The notes beneath the pieces were generated by a model. That model was given only the letters and a program-made list of their open reading frames with translations. It ran no database searches and had not been told where the DNA came from. From Deltaproteobacteria bacterium (lineage in GTDB: Bacteria > Desulfobacterota > DSM-4660 > Desulfatiglandales > HGW-15): 29,718 bases of DNA. Positions 22,193 to 29,718 of this stretch are shown piece by piece. The translations under genes were made by a program, and so were the position numbers. The stretch is from positions 1 to 29,718 of the forward strand of contig JAGVAP010000012.1 of NCBI GenBank assembly GCA_020060215.1. Direction: 5' to 3'. Every line of letters begins with the position of its first letter. Position 1 is the first letter of the stretch.

Positions 22193-24286
22193 ATGAAGGC
22201 TGAGAATAGGATGAGAACTTGGTTCACTCCCATTTTCGTGGTGTCGTTCTATGCGCGCAGCGCGGGGAGCTTCGGGAGCCGCATCTGGGCAGCCTTTTTT
22301 CAGGTTTTTTTTGTTGCGCTCCTGCTGGCGAGCCCTTCCGCCTTGGATGCTTTTTCGAACGACCGGAACGACGCTGTGAGACCTCAGGTTGTTTCAGGCG
22401 ATCAACCGAAGAACACCGCTGAGAAGACCCTCGAGCCGGTCAGCACCGCAGAGTACAATGGGCAGTCGTACTGGTCTCTTTACCGCTGGCCGATCATTGC
22501 TCTCGCTTTCTTCCTGCTTTTCGAAACGCTCCTGATCGCCGGCCTCCTGATCGATCGAAAAAGACGCAAAACTGCGGCTAAAAGAAAGCCGGCCCGGGAA
22601 GACCACCGAGAAAACGAAGAGCGTTTCCGCTCGCTGGTTGAACAGGTGAAGGACTATGCGATCTTTTCCATGGATGTCCGAGGAAATATCTCCACCTGGA
22701 ACTCAGGCGCCGAGCGGATTTATGGATATCCTGCGGAAGAAATCATCGGGAGACCCTTCTCCATTTTTTACACAAAGGAGGATGTCGAGACGAAGAAGCC
22801 CTTGCGGACCCTCGAGGCGGCATCGACACAAGGCCAATTCAAAGAGGAGGGCTGGCGGATGCGAAAAGACGGTTCAAGGCACTGGGCAGATGTGGTTATC
22901 ACCGTCTTGAAGGACGAAGAGAGAAGACCTAGCGGTTTTTCAAGCGTGATCCGCGACATTACCGAGAACCTGGAGGCTGAAGAGGCATTGAACTACCGGC
23001 TTGCAATGGAGGATCTCGTCACAAAGATATCCAACAGCTTCATCAACATTTCCGCCGAGGAAATGGACGCAGAGATCGACCGGGCGCTCGTAAATGTGAG
23101 GGAATTTGTCGGCGCAGACCGCAGTTACTTTTGTCTGCTCTCAGACGACGAGAAGACGATTCGGCGTGTTCATGAATCCTGTTCAGAAGGCGCCGGGCGG
23201 CAGGCCGAAAACTTTGGGACCCTGTCTCTTGATTCACTGCCATGGGTTTACGGCAAATTGAAGCGAGCGGAGACCGTCTCTATCGTCGATATCACGCAAC
23301 TTCCGGCCGAAGCGGCGGCTGAAAGAGAATTGTTGGAATCCCAATCCATCCAGGCGATGGCCGCCATTCCAATCCTTCTTGGGAAATCGCTCGTCGGCTA
23401 TTTCGCGCTCAACAGTGCGCGAAAGGAGGTCAAGTGGAGAGACGAAGATATAAAACTCCTCAACGTGGTTGGAGAAGTTTTCCTGAACGGTTTGGAACGT
23501 AGGAGGGCGGAAGAAGAGCGACTGAAGATGGAGGCGGACATGCTGGAGATCCGGAGAAAGGAGATGGAGGCGCGTTTGAAGGAAAGCGAGACATGGGCGG
23601 TCATCGGAAGGATGGCCGCAGGCATCGCGCATGACATCCGAAATCCGATCAACTATGTCTCGCTGGCCCTCGATCACCTTGCCCGGGGAAGGGAGGGCGG
23701 ACAGGATCAAGACCCGAAAACCCGGAGGCTGTTTGAAGGCGCCCGTTCCGAGCTGATGCGCGTCAGCGCAATGGTCCAGGACCTCCTCGACTACGGAAGG
23801 GCGCAGACACAAACCCTGGAGGTGAAAAACGGCTCCGAACTCCTGGTGAAGAGTCGCGAGGAGATCTCCCGGCAGCATGCCTCGGAAAAGATCCCTATCC
23901 TCCTGGAGCATACGGAAAAGGAGTTTCCGATCCGGGTGGAGCCCGATCTTCTGGTCAGGGCCTTGGTAAACCTGTTCGAAAACGGGTTGGAGGCCGCCGG
24001 ACCCCTCGGTGAAATACGTGCCGGCATCGGCTATAATCCTCAGGATGAGAAAGAGGTTATGCTCTGGATCCAGGACTCCGGGCCTGGAATCCCGGAACAA
24101 CACCTCGGGAAGATATTCACCCCCTATTTCACCACCAAGAAATCCGGCGCAGGGTTGGGCCTGCCGCTGGTACGGAAATGGGTGACGGAAATGGGGGGAA
24201 AGATCCATGTCGACAACGTACCTGGAGGCGGAGCCCGGTTCGAGATCTCGTTTCCGGCCGCAGTCCCGGAAACGTCTCAGGGATGA
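22193..24286 (+). CDS. Membrane PAS-GAF sensor histidine kinase
   Basis: A 697-aa protein. An N-terminal hydrophobic segment (~32-52, signal-like) and a membrane helix (~99-120, WPIIALAFFLLFETLLIAGL) flank only ~45 periplasmic residues. A PAS domain (~143-258), a GAF domain (~272-436) and a short coiled coil (~437-465) follow. The phospho-acceptor His480 is in GRMAAGIAHDIRNPINYVSL. The catalytic domain has N box NLFENGLEA, G1 DSGPGIP and G2 GAGLGLPLV. The YWSLYRW linker and helix resemble kinases that carry an ABC substrate-binding-like sensor, which is missing here. The NtrC-type response regulator downstream on the same strand is the obvious partner. Confidence 0.9.
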   Translation: MKAENRMRTWFTPIFVVSFYARSAGSFGSRIWAAFFQVFFVALLLASPSALDAFSNDRNDAVRPQVVSGDQPKNTAEKTLEPVSTAEYNGQSYWSLYRWPIIALAFFLLFETLLIAGLLIDRKRRKTAAKRKPAREDHRENEERFRSLVEQVKDYAIFSMDVRGNISTWNSGAERIYGYPAEEIIGRPFSIFYTKEDVETKKPLRTLEAASTQGQFKEEGWRMRKDGSRHWADVVITVLKDEERRPSGFSSVIRDITENLEAEEALNYRLAMEDLVTKISNSFINISAEEMDAEIDRALVNVREFVGADRSYFCLLSDDEKTIRRVHESCSEGAGRQAENFGTLSLDSLPWVYGKLKRAETVSIVDITQLPAEAAAERELLESQSIQAMAAIPILLGKSLVGYFALNSARKEVKWRDEDIKLLNVVGEVFLNGLERRRAEEERLKMEADMLEIRRKEMEARLKESETWAVIGRMAAGIAHDIRNPINYVSLALDHLARGREGGQDQDPKTRRLFEGARSELMRVSAMVQDLLDYGRAQTQTLEVKNGSELLVKSREEISRQHASEKIPILLEHTEKEFPIRVEPDLLVRALVNLFENGLEAAGPLGEIRAGIGYNPQDEKEVMLWIQDSGPGIPEQHLGKIFTPYFTTKKSGAGLGLPLVRKWVTEMGGKIHVDNVPGGGARFEISFPAAVPETSQG

Positions 24287-24305
24287 ACCCTATTGACTCC
24301 CCAAC

Positions 24306-24467
24306 GACTGGGTTCCCGCCAGGAGCACGCGGGAACGACGGGGTTTTTAGGGTGTCCTTGTTGTGTCATTCCCGCAATCCCTTGGCGGGAATCCATGCGG
24401 GTCTCCGAGGACCGGATGCCCGTCCCACGCCTCCGCGGGGCAGGCCCTGCGCGTGCATGACAGGATA
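24306..24467. repeat. Palindromic REP-like repeat cluster, left copy
   Basis: It contains two TTCCCGC...GCGGGAA palindromes: 24306-24343 (GGGTTCCCGCC...GCGGGAAC) and 24365-24404 (CATTCCCGC...GGCGGGAATCC). A third conserved stretch, around GGGGCAGGCCCTGCGCG, lies at 24436-24464. All three recur in inverted orientation downstream of the response regulator gene. Positions 24365-24404 match 26136-26175 at 40 of 40 bases in inverse complement. There is no coding potential. Confidence 0.8.
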
Positions 24468-24589
24468 CATCAGCGGGAGCAAACCGGACAACGATTGCGG
24501 TCGTGCTGTGATCCTTGATGTTGAAGGGTTCTAATCGCGACCGCGTCCAAGTATGCTACGTTAGGTTACAGATGCAACACAGGAGCAAC

Positions 24590-25969
24590 ATGAAAAAGGC
24601 GGCGAACAAACCATCCGTTCTGGTCCTGGATGACGAAAAGCCTCAGCAGGAGATCCTCTCCCTCATCCTCGAAGACGCAGGGTATGAGGTGACGGCAACC
24701 GGCAGTCCCAAGGATGCACTGGAGGCGGTCAGGACGACCGATTTCGACCTGGTGCTGACCGATCTCAAGATGCCGGAGATGGACGGCATAGAGTTCCTGG
24801 AAAGGGTCAAGCGTCTCTCGCACCAGCAGGTGGTCGTGGTCATCACCGCCCACGGCACGATCGCCTCGGCGGTGGAGGCCATGAAGAAGGGGGCGTTCAA
24901 TTACCTGACCAAGCCCCTCCAGGAAGAACCGCTCCTCGCCGTGGCCGAGCGCGCCGTGGAGCAGGCCCGGCTGGTCCGGGAAAACAGGCTCCTTCAATCC
25001 CAGCTCAAGGATCACTACTCCATCGACAACATGATCGGGAAACATGGAAGCATGCAGGAGGTATTCAGGTTGATCCAGAAGGTGGCTCCGAGCAGCACGA
25101 CCGTGCTCATCTATGGGGAGAGCGGCACAGGAAAGGAATTGGTGGCCAGGGCGATCCACCAGCTCAGCCCACGGAGTTCCCTGCCGATGCAGGCCATCAA
25201 CTGCGCCGCCATCCCCGAGACCCTGCTTGAGTCCGAGCTTTTCGGATATGAGAAGGGCGCATTCACCGGCGCCTATGCCAGGAAGAAGGGAATGGTGGAG
25301 CAGGCAGACGGCTCCACGCTGTTCCTGGACGAGATAGGGGATTTGAGCTTGCCGCTCCAGGCCAAGATCCTTCGCCTGCTGCAAGAGCGCGAGATCCAGC
25401 GGTTGGGGGCGAATCACACCACCCAGGTGGATGTCCGCGTAGTTTCGGCGACCCATCGCGACCTCAAGAAGATGATGGCCGAGGGCCTGTTTCGGGAGGA
25501 TCTATACTATCGACTGAACACCTTCCCCATCGTAATCCCCCCCTTGAGGGAGAGAGTGACGGACATCCCGCTCCTGGTGGATCATTTCCTTAAGAAGCTG
25601 CGGAGCCTCACGGAAGGTCCGGCCAAGCGGGTCTGTCCGGCCGCGATGGACCGTCTCCTCTCCTATCATTGGCCGGGGAGTGTGAGGCAGCTCGAGTCGG
25701 TCATCGAGAGGGCCATCATCCTGGCCGAGGGCGACACGATCGAGGAGCGAGATCTCCCTCAGGAGGTCCTCCATCCCTTTGCCGGCGCCAACCCCTATGC
25801 GGGGATCGATCTGCCCGACAGCGGTCTGGATCTGGAGGAGCTGGAGAAACACCTTCTGAGGAGGGCCATGGAAAAGAGCGGAGGGGTAATTGCCAGGGCC
25901 GCCCGTCTGCTTGGGCTCACCTATCGAACCCTCCAGTACCGGCTCGACAAATACAAACTCAACCAGTAA
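24590..25969 (+). CDS. NtrC-type sigma-54 response regulator
   Basis: A 459-aa protein. I choose ATG 24590 (MKKAANKPSVLVLDDEKPQQ) because AGGAG lies 5 nt upstream; the frame opens at 24515. Receiver domain 8-120 has acidic residues DDE (14-16), phospho-acceptor Asp58 (LVLTDLKMPEMDG), Thr86 and Lys108 (LTKPL). The AAA+ domain has Walker A GESGTGKE (176-183), sigma-54 loop GAFTGA (223-228) and Walker B LFLDEIGD. The C-terminal Fis-type HTH ends RAARLLGLTYRTLQYRLDKY. Its partner kinase is upstream and a sigma-54 promoter lies about 600 bp downstream, in front of the BON/Hsp20 operon. Confidence 0.94.
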   Translation: MKKAANKPSVLVLDDEKPQQEILSLILEDAGYEVTATGSPKDALEAVRTTDFDLVLTDLKMPEMDGIEFLERVKRLSHQQVVVVITAHGTIASAVEAMKKGAFNYLTKPLQEEPLLAVAERAVEQARLVRENRLLQSQLKDHYSIDNMIGKHGSMQEVFRLIQKVAPSSTTVLIYGESGTGKELVARAIHQLSPRSSLPMQAINCAAIPETLLESELFGYEKGAFTGAYARKKGMVEQADGSTLFLDEIGDLSLPLQAKILRLLQEREIQRLGANHTTQVDVRVVSATHRDLKKMMAEGLFREDLYYRLNTFPIVIPPLRERVTDIPLLVDHFLKKLRSLTEGPAKRVCPAAMDRLLSYHWPGSVRQLESVIERAIILAEGDTIEERDLPQEVLHPFAGANPYAGIDLPDSGLDLEELEKHLLRRAMEKSGGVIARAARLLGLTYRTLQYRLDKYKLNQ

Positions 25970-26037
25970 AGGTCAGGAGCAGTAGTGTAGCGCGACAGAG
26001 TCACTTCGCGGGCGCTCACACTCTCTGGTTTGCATCC

Positions 26038-26333
26038 TGTGCCATGTCCTGTCATGCCCGCGCAGGGCCTGCCCCCGCTGAATGAAGCCTGCCCCGGCGA
26101 GGGCCGGGGGTGTGGGGCGGGGATCCAGTCCTCAAAGACCCGCATGGATTCCCGCCAAGGGATTGCGGGAATGACGGCCCAAGAGGCGCATGGATCTCGC
26201 TCACCGCCTGCTGCCTACGAGGACAGGCCCAGGTATTGCGGGAATGACCGATAGAGGATACCGAACCGAACCAGCCCTTTCCCGCAACAACCCAGCCCCG
26301 TCGTTCCCGCAGTCTTTTGGCGGGAACCCAGTC
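26038..26333. repeat. Palindromic REP-like repeat cluster, right copy (inverted)
   Basis: It carries the inverse complements of the three left-cluster elements, in reversed order: TCCTGTCATGC...CGCGCAGGGCCTGCCC (near 26048-26075), the 40-nt identical core (26136-26175) and CCCCGTCGTTCCCGC...TGGCGGGAACCCAGTC (26296-26333, 31 of 38 bases shared, all differences in the loop). Extra sequence between elements makes it longer than the left cluster. The stretch 25970-26564 has no gene. Confidence 0.8.
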
Positions 26334-26564
26334 CGTGGCGTCTCGCATGGATTTCCGCTCCTCGGCTACAGCCTGCAGGGACAGGTTCCGCGGGAACGAC
26401 GTCAAAAGAATGTAAGGAACTGTTATACGCACTACACTGACTACACCAAAACGTAGATCGGATGCACCATTACGTTAAGTTTTTCGGCTTCTCGCGACTC
26501 CCCATTTCGGCAAACCCTCCGCCAATTCATAATAAATCAACCGCTTGAGCACTCCTTCGGAAGG

Positions 26565-26579
26565 TGGCACCCAAGTTGC
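26565..26579 (+). promoter_or_regulatory. Sigma-54 (-24/-12) promoter for the BON/Hsp20/GrpE operon
   Basis: The sequence TGGCACCCAAGTTGC matches the RpoN consensus TGGCACG-N4-TTGC except for C at the G following TGGCAC. GG-to-GC spacing is exact. The predicted start is near 26591, 32 nt before the TTG start of the BON gene. This rules out the earlier in-frame TTG at 26545 as the operon start on this promoter. Confidence 0.85.
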
Positions 26580-26622
26580 GATAAGAGAGGGTAACAGCCT
26601 CTTGGGGAAAACGGGGGATGCC

Positions 26623-27303
26623 TTGAAGACCGACGAGCAATTGCAGCTTGAAGTCTGCGAAGAGTTGAGATGGGACCCGATGGTCAATGATGCGAACATA
26701 AGGGTTTCCGGTAAGGATGATATGGTGGTCCTTCAAGGACATGTTTCTCACTATGCCGAGAAGTTGGCGGCCAAAGAAGCGGCCATGCGGGTGAAGGGGG
26801 TTCTGACGGTGGTCGACGACATCGAAGTGAAGCTTTCCTATACCGACCATCGAAAAGACGAAGACATCGTGAACGCCATCTCGAATGCGCTGAAATGGAG
26901 CGTCTGGGTGCCGGATGACGTCAAGGCGACGGTGCACAGGGGGTGGGTGACGCTCACGGGTGAAGTGGATTGGGAGTTCAACAGAAAAGAGGCGGAAAGC
27001 ATCGTGTGTCGCATGATCGGAGTGAGGGGCGTGAGCAATCTCATCGCCATCAAGCCGCGGAATTTCAGACGCGATGACCCCAAAGAGGCGATAGAGAGAG
27101 CCTTCAGGAGAAATGGAAGGATCGGCTCCGCTCGGATCACGGTGGAAGTGGTCAATGGGAAGGTGGTCCTGCGTGGCAGGGTCAATTCCTGGGCCGAGCG
27201 AGTGGAGGCCGGCCGGGTTGCCTGGTCGGCCCGGGGTGTGTCCCTTGTGGACAACGAGACCCTGGTTTCGTATGAGACGGGCGGCTCCTCCCGCTCGGAA
27301 TAA
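26623..27303 (+). CDS. Triple BON-domain protein (OsmY-like)
   Basis: A 226-aa protein. I choose TTG 26623 (reading as MKTDEQLQLEVCEELRWDPM) because GGGGGA lies just upstream and the sigma-54 promoter precedes it; the frame opens at 26545. Three BON modules follow: ~7-72 (VNDANIRVSGKDDMVVLQGH ending DDIEVKL), ~79-147 (DDVKATVHRGWVTLTGEVDW) and ~157-220 (ARITVEVVNGKVVLRGRVNS). BON domains bind phospholipid or protein surfaces. No signal peptide is visible at the chosen start, unlike periplasmic OsmY, so a cytoplasmic role is possible. It is the first gene of the sigma-54-driven stress operon. Confidence 0.85.
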   Translation: MKTDEQLQLEVCEELRWDPMVNDANIRVSGKDDMVVLQGHVSHYAEKLAAKEAAMRVKGVLTVVDDIEVKLSYTDHRKDEDIVNAISNALKWSVWVPDDVKATVHRGWVTLTGEVDWEFNRKEAESIVCRMIGVRGVSNLIAIKPRNFRRDDPKEAIERAFRRNGRIGSARITVEVVNGKVVLRGRVNSWAERVEAGRVAWSARGVSLVDNETLVSYETGGSSRSE

Positions 27304-27321
27304 AATCATGGGGGAATACTC

Positions 27322-27498
27322 ATGGAAGAAGCGCGAACTTACAAAGCGAATACAGACGAGAAAGAAAGGCGATGTCTGAGATGCGGAAAGAAGGTGGTCG
27401 GGAGATATCTCTGCAGGCGCTGTTTCAAGCTGAACTCGGCCTTGGAGGCCGCAGTCGGCCGGTTCGAATACCGCAGGTCGACCACGGACCTGTCGTAA
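27322..27498 (+). CDS. Small zinc-ribbon protein
   Basis: A 58-aa ORF from ATG 27322 with GGGGGA about 6 nt upstream, 18 nt after the BON gene. It reads MEEARTYKANTDEKERRCLR, then CGKKVVGRYLCRRCFKLNSA, then LEAAVGRFEYRRSTTDLS. The CxxC-x9-CxxC pattern is that of a zinc ribbon. It lies in the operon between BON and hsp20 with no competing frame that has recognisable content. A small nucleic-acid- or protein-binding factor is plausible. Confidence 0.7.
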   Translation: MEEARTYKANTDEKERRCLRCGKKVVGRYLCRRCFKLNSALEAAVGRFEYRRSTTDLS

Positions 27499-27554
27499 GG
27501 CAGCGGGTTCCCCTGATAAATCTAGAAGAGAAAATCCAAGGAGGAGGTGATGGC

Positions 27555-28007
27555 ATGTCGCTCGGACTTACTCCCTGGAGATCTTTCACCCCGTTTCGGG
27601 AATTGGAAAGGATGCGAGAGGAGATGGATCGTCTCTGGGACTCGTTCTTTGAGAGGAGAGAGGACGGAGAGGAGATCGGATGGCTCCCGGCCATCGACAT
27701 CTCTGAAACCAAGGATGCGATCCTGGTAAAGGCAGAGTTGCTCGGCATGGAAGCCAAGGACATCGATATTTCCTTTTCCGGTGAGGTGCTGACGTTCAAG
27801 GGCGAGAAGAGAATGGAAAAGGAGCAGAAAGATGAAAGCTACCACATGCTCGAGAGAAGCTACGGCACATTTTCCAGGTCCGTTCGGGTGCCCCATGAGG
27901 TGCAGGGAGACAAGATTGCCGCCAGGTGCAAAGACGGCGTCCTGAGCGTCACTCTGCCGAAGTCCGACAGAGCCGGACCAAAGGAGATCAGGATAAAGGC
28001 CGAATAG
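27555..28007 (+). CDS. Hsp20 / small heat shock protein (alpha-crystallin family)
   Basis: A 150-aa protein from ATG 27555 (MSLGLTPWRSFTPFRELERM) with AAGGAGGAGG upstream; the in-frame extension to 27372 has no family content. N-terminal helix 1-35 is followed by the alpha-crystallin domain ~45-140: LPAIDISETKDAILVKAELL, GMEAKDIDISFSGEVLTFKG and DGVLSVTLPKSDR. The C-terminus ends IRIKAE, giving an I-x-I motif used in oligomer assembly. It is an ATP-independent holdase. It lies between the zinc-ribbon and grpE genes in the sigma-54 operon. Confidence 0.95.
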   Translation: MSLGLTPWRSFTPFRELERMREEMDRLWDSFFERREDGEEIGWLPAIDISETKDAILVKAELLGMEAKDIDISFSGEVLTFKGEKRMEKEQKDESYHMLERSYGTFSRSVRVPHEVQGDKIAARCKDGVLSVTLPKSDRAGPKEIRIKAE

Positions 28008-28050
28008 ACCAGGACTCGTTTATCACCTTCAAACCGGCTGGTAGTAGAGA

Positions 28051-28620
28051 ATGTTTGAGAAGAACGTAATGGAAGAATGCTTCAAGGTTAAAGATCTTAA
28101 CGGGATGAGAGAGGACGAGGAAGTCTGCCGAGAAATTGAAGCCTTGAGAAAGAAGGTGGAGGACAAGGAGAGAGAGGCGAAGGAAACCTATGATCGTCTC
28201 CTGAGAACGGCTGCCGATTTTGACAATTACAGAAAGAGGGTGGCGAGAGAAAAGGAGGAGTGGTTCAGATCGGCCAACGAGGAACTAATCAAGGCGATCT
28301 TGCCATTCCTGGACAATCTGGACAAGGCACTGGGCCATTCGGAGAACACTGTGGATCTTCGCAGCCTGGCAGAAGGGATAAGGTTGACCCGCGATCAGAT
28401 TCTCCGAACCTTGAAAGAGTTCGGCCTCTCGCCCGTCGAATCTCTCGGTCTTCCGTTCGACCCCGCTGTTCACGAGGCCGTGGCAGTTGCCGAAACGGAT
28501 CAGGTGGAGGCGAACCGGGTAGTGGAGGAATTCCTCAAAGGCTTCCTCCTGCACGGCCGCCTGATCAGGGCGGCGAAGGTCTCGGTGTCAAAGTCTCCGC
28601 AGGAAGCGATCCCGGAATAG
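28051..28620 (+). CDS. grpE: GrpE nucleotide exchange factor
   Basis: A 189-aa protein. The N-terminal coiled coil (~25-75) contains DRLLRTAADFDNYRKRVARE, the classical GrpE landmark. The beta-wing region has LKEFGLSPVESLGLPFDPAV, then HEAVAVAETDQVEANRVVEE, then the terminal RLIRAAKVSVSKSP. GrpE releases ADP from DnaK. No dnaK or dnaJ gene is present in the window. The start at 28051 has only a weak ribosome site; ATG 28069 is an alternative. It lies 43 nt after hsp20 on the same strand. Confidence 0.95.
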   Translation: MFEKNVMEECFKVKDLNGMREDEEVCREIEALRKKVEDKEREAKETYDRLLRTAADFDNYRKRVAREKEEWFRSANEELIKAILPFLDNLDKALGHSENTVDLRSLAEGIRLTRDQILRTLKEFGLSPVESLGLPFDPAVHEAVAVAETDQVEANRVVEEFLKGFLLHGRLIRAAKVSVSKSPQEAIPE

Positions 28621-28661
28621 CGCTCTTCGGCGGTAAAGAACTCTTTGCAAAGGTGGTTTCT

Positions 28662-29012
28662 ATGACGGCCCAAGGCCTTCCGCTTCTGTACGCCCTGTAC
28701 GGGTTTGTCGGGCTTTTCGAATGGTCGTTGGCCCTTTCACGAACAATCTTTACGATCAGGGGTAACAAAATCCTTGTGCCTTTGACGGTCTTTATGGAGA
28801 CCTTTGTGGCCCTCCTCGTGTTCAAGAGATTTGTAGAGTGCAATGACTGGGTGATCGCCCTCTGCTATTCCATCGGCTCTGCCTTGGGCAGCCTAGTCCC
28901 GATGCTCGTGATAGGAGAAAAGGAAAGAGGCCACTCCGGACGAGCCGTCGAGAACACCAAAAACCGTTTACCTGGACGTGCAGATTTGAAAGAGGTGAGT
29001 CATGCAGGATAA
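28662..29012 (+). CDS. Small membrane protein of unknown function
   Basis: A 116-aa protein from ATG 28662 with AAAGGTGG upstream. It reads MTAQGLPLLYALYGFVGLFE, then WSLALSRTIFTIRGNKILVP, then LTVFMETFVALLVFKRFVEC. Three hydrophobic helices (~6-26, ~37-58, ~65-88) are followed by a polar basic tail. The arrangement of a short GFVGLFEWSLALSRTIF helix followed by IRGNKILVP resembles the membrane part of DUF5698/DUF2179-type proteins, but this is tentative. It ends with an 11-nt overlap with the next gene, so it is part of the operon. Confidence 0.65.
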   Translation: MTAQGLPLLYALYGFVGLFEWSLALSRTIFTIRGNKILVPLTVFMETFVALLVFKRFVECNDWVIALCYSIGSALGSLVPMLVIGEKERGHSGRAVENTKNRLPGRADLKEVSHAG

Positions 29013-29412
29013 GACGTTGGAAAAAAGGTTGTATGTGACCGAGCAGGACATGGAGCGTCTCGAACCGATCCTTGCCTCTGCGCATCAAAAAAGCGGCCAG
29101 GAAAAGGAAAACGTCCGAAGACTGAGCGAAGATCTGGACAGGGCGAGCGTAATCGGCGCCGAAGAGGTTCCTCGCGACGTGGTCACCATGAATTCCAAAG
29201 TGCGCGTCATGGATATGGATTCAGGGGAGGAGATGACCTTCACCCTGGTCTTTCCGGAGGCCGCCGATTTTTCACAGGGCAAGATCTCCGTGCTGGCCCC
29301 TATCGGTTCCGCGGTCCTGGGATACCGGACCGGAGACGTGGTTGAGTGGAAAGTTCCGGCCGGCACGAGGCGATTGAAGATCGTGAGGGTCCTGGGCCGG
29401 TTGGAAACGTGA
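29002..29412 (+). CDS. Rnk/GreA C-terminal-domain protein
   Basis: A 136-aa protein. A helical N-terminus (KRLYVTEQDMERLEPILASA, then a coiled-coil segment ~28-48) is followed by VIGAEEVPRDVVTMNSKVRV and TFTLVFPEAADFSQGKISVL, then APIGSAVLGYRTGDVVEWKV. This is the FKBP-like C-terminal domain of GreA/GreB and Rnk; the long anti-pause coiled coil of GreA is absent. Rnk-type proteins bind RNA polymerase without cleaving RNA. It overlaps the membrane protein gene and belongs to the stress operon. Confidence 0.85.
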   Translation: MQDKTLEKRLYVTEQDMERLEPILASAHQKSGQEKENVRRLSEDLDRASVIGAEEVPRDVVTMNSKVRVMDMDSGEEMTFTLVFPEAADFSQGKISVLAPIGSAVLGYRTGDVVEWKVPAGTRRLKIVRVLGRLET

Positions 29413-29479
29413 GAAAATCGGGGAGCTTCTGTGTGGGACTCGAGTAGCGTGGATTGTTCACCCATGGAAGGATCGAGCT

Positions 29480-29718
29480 ATGACCCTGAAGCAGAGAAAA
29501 CCTTCGCGCGAACCGGTTGTCGTTCACGATGAGAGTCGTGGCACGGTTTTGAGGCAAGCCCTAATGGAAATCGGAAGAACTCCCTCTGACCCCAAACCCC
29601 TGCACAAGAGAGTCAAAGGATCCCACGTGGAGGTGAAAAGGGAGGAGCTCTACGATTTGCGGCGTCTGGCGATTCTTGGCAACGGGTTGGCCCGTGTGGC
29701 TCATGAAAGCAAAAACAG
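29480..29718 (+). CDS. Unrecognised protein, N-terminal part, cut by window end
   Basis: An open frame from ATG 29480 with GGAAGGA 6 nt upstream that runs to the window end without a stop (79 codons). It reads MTLKQRKPSREPVVVHDESR, then GTVLRQALMEIGRTPSDPKP, then a basic stretch and DLRRLAILGNGLARVAHESK. It is polar and basic, with no signal peptide. The family is not recognised. It lies 67 nt after the Rnk-like gene on the same strand, so it may continue the operon. Confidence 0.5.
   Translation, partial: MTLKQRKPSREPVVVHDESRGTVLRQALMEIGRTPSDPKPLHKRVKGSHVEVKREELYDLRRLAILGNGLARVAHESKN

Noticed and set aside
23234..24208. 324-codon minus-strand frame opposite the histidine kinase
   Set aside because: The kinase motifs are complete on the plus strand and the minus frame shows only antisense-type composition.
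24566..25456. 296-codon minus-strand frame opposite the NtrC-type regulator
   Set aside because: Antisense of a fully motif-supported gene; rich in H, L, G and Q with no domain.
24365..26175. Insertion sequence or transposon interpretation of the repeat-bracketed regulator
   Set aside because: No transposase gene, no target-site duplication and the repeats are internally palindromic REP-like units, so a classical transposon is not supported.
28260..28661. Upstream extension of the small membrane protein frame through grpE
   Set aside because: This part is the out-of-frame translation of grpE; the real start is taken at 28662 with its own ribosome site.

Overview
The window looks like chromosomal DNA of an anaerobic or microaerophilic bacterium of the Desulfobacterota (deltaproteobacterial) type. 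This is inferred from gene content, not from a marker gene: a class I hybrid cluster protein with a rubredoxin and a Crp/Fnr regulator, two hemerythrins, a DUF2769-like protein, two sigma-54 activators with matching sigma-54 promoters, GC-rich codon use, and short TTCCCGC...GCGGGAA palindromic repeats. No rRNA, tRNA, CRISPR array or transposase gene was seen.

Left end (1-1.35 kb, decayed or accessory): the N-terminus of a clostripain-like peptidase, a coupled small basic protein, and a frameshifted superfamily I helicase pseudogene. Defence-like island (1.25-8.3 kb, all minus strand): a tight five-gene operon in transcription order TIR-domain protein, radical SAM protein, NurA-like nuclease, HerA-like ATPase, GHKL (HSP90-type) ATPase, possibly ending in a 33-codon ORF. 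Genes overlap by 4-8 nt or lie 11-26 nt apart. This is the best candidate for an undescribed system. A remnant of a chemotaxis receptor follows at 8.7-8.96 kb.

Sigma-54 regulon A (9.0-13.7 kb, minus strand): a PAS/AAA+/Fis sigma-54 activator, then an intergenic region with three GGGC-N6-GCCC dyads and a near-consensus sigma-54 promoter. That promoter faces a small operon: receiver-only protein with Glu in place of the phospho-accepting Asp, Cys-rich protein, hemerythrin, STAS domain protein and HEAT-like protein.

Nitrosative/redox stress block (13.9-17.5 kb, plus strand): an HcpR-like Crp/Fnr regulator, a DUF1858 protein, Hcp, a short rubredoxin and a cupin. Then (17.6-21.6 kb, plus) come a DevBCA/MacAB-type export system (HlyD adaptor, FtsX-like permease, ABC ATPase), a DUF488 protein and a second hemerythrin. 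A DUF2769-like Cys-rich gene is convergent with the hemerythrin gene.

Sigma-54 regulon B (22.2-29.7 kb, plus strand): a membrane histidine kinase and an NtrC-type response regulator. The regulator gene is bracketed by inverted copies of an intergenic repeat (40/40 nt identical in the core). Next is a strong sigma-54 promoter driving a stress operon: BON-domain protein, zinc-ribbon protein, Hsp20, GrpE, a small membrane protein, a Rnk/GreA-C-like protein and an unrecognised gene cut by the window end. The simplest reading is that the two-component system activates the chaperone/stress operon through sigma-54.
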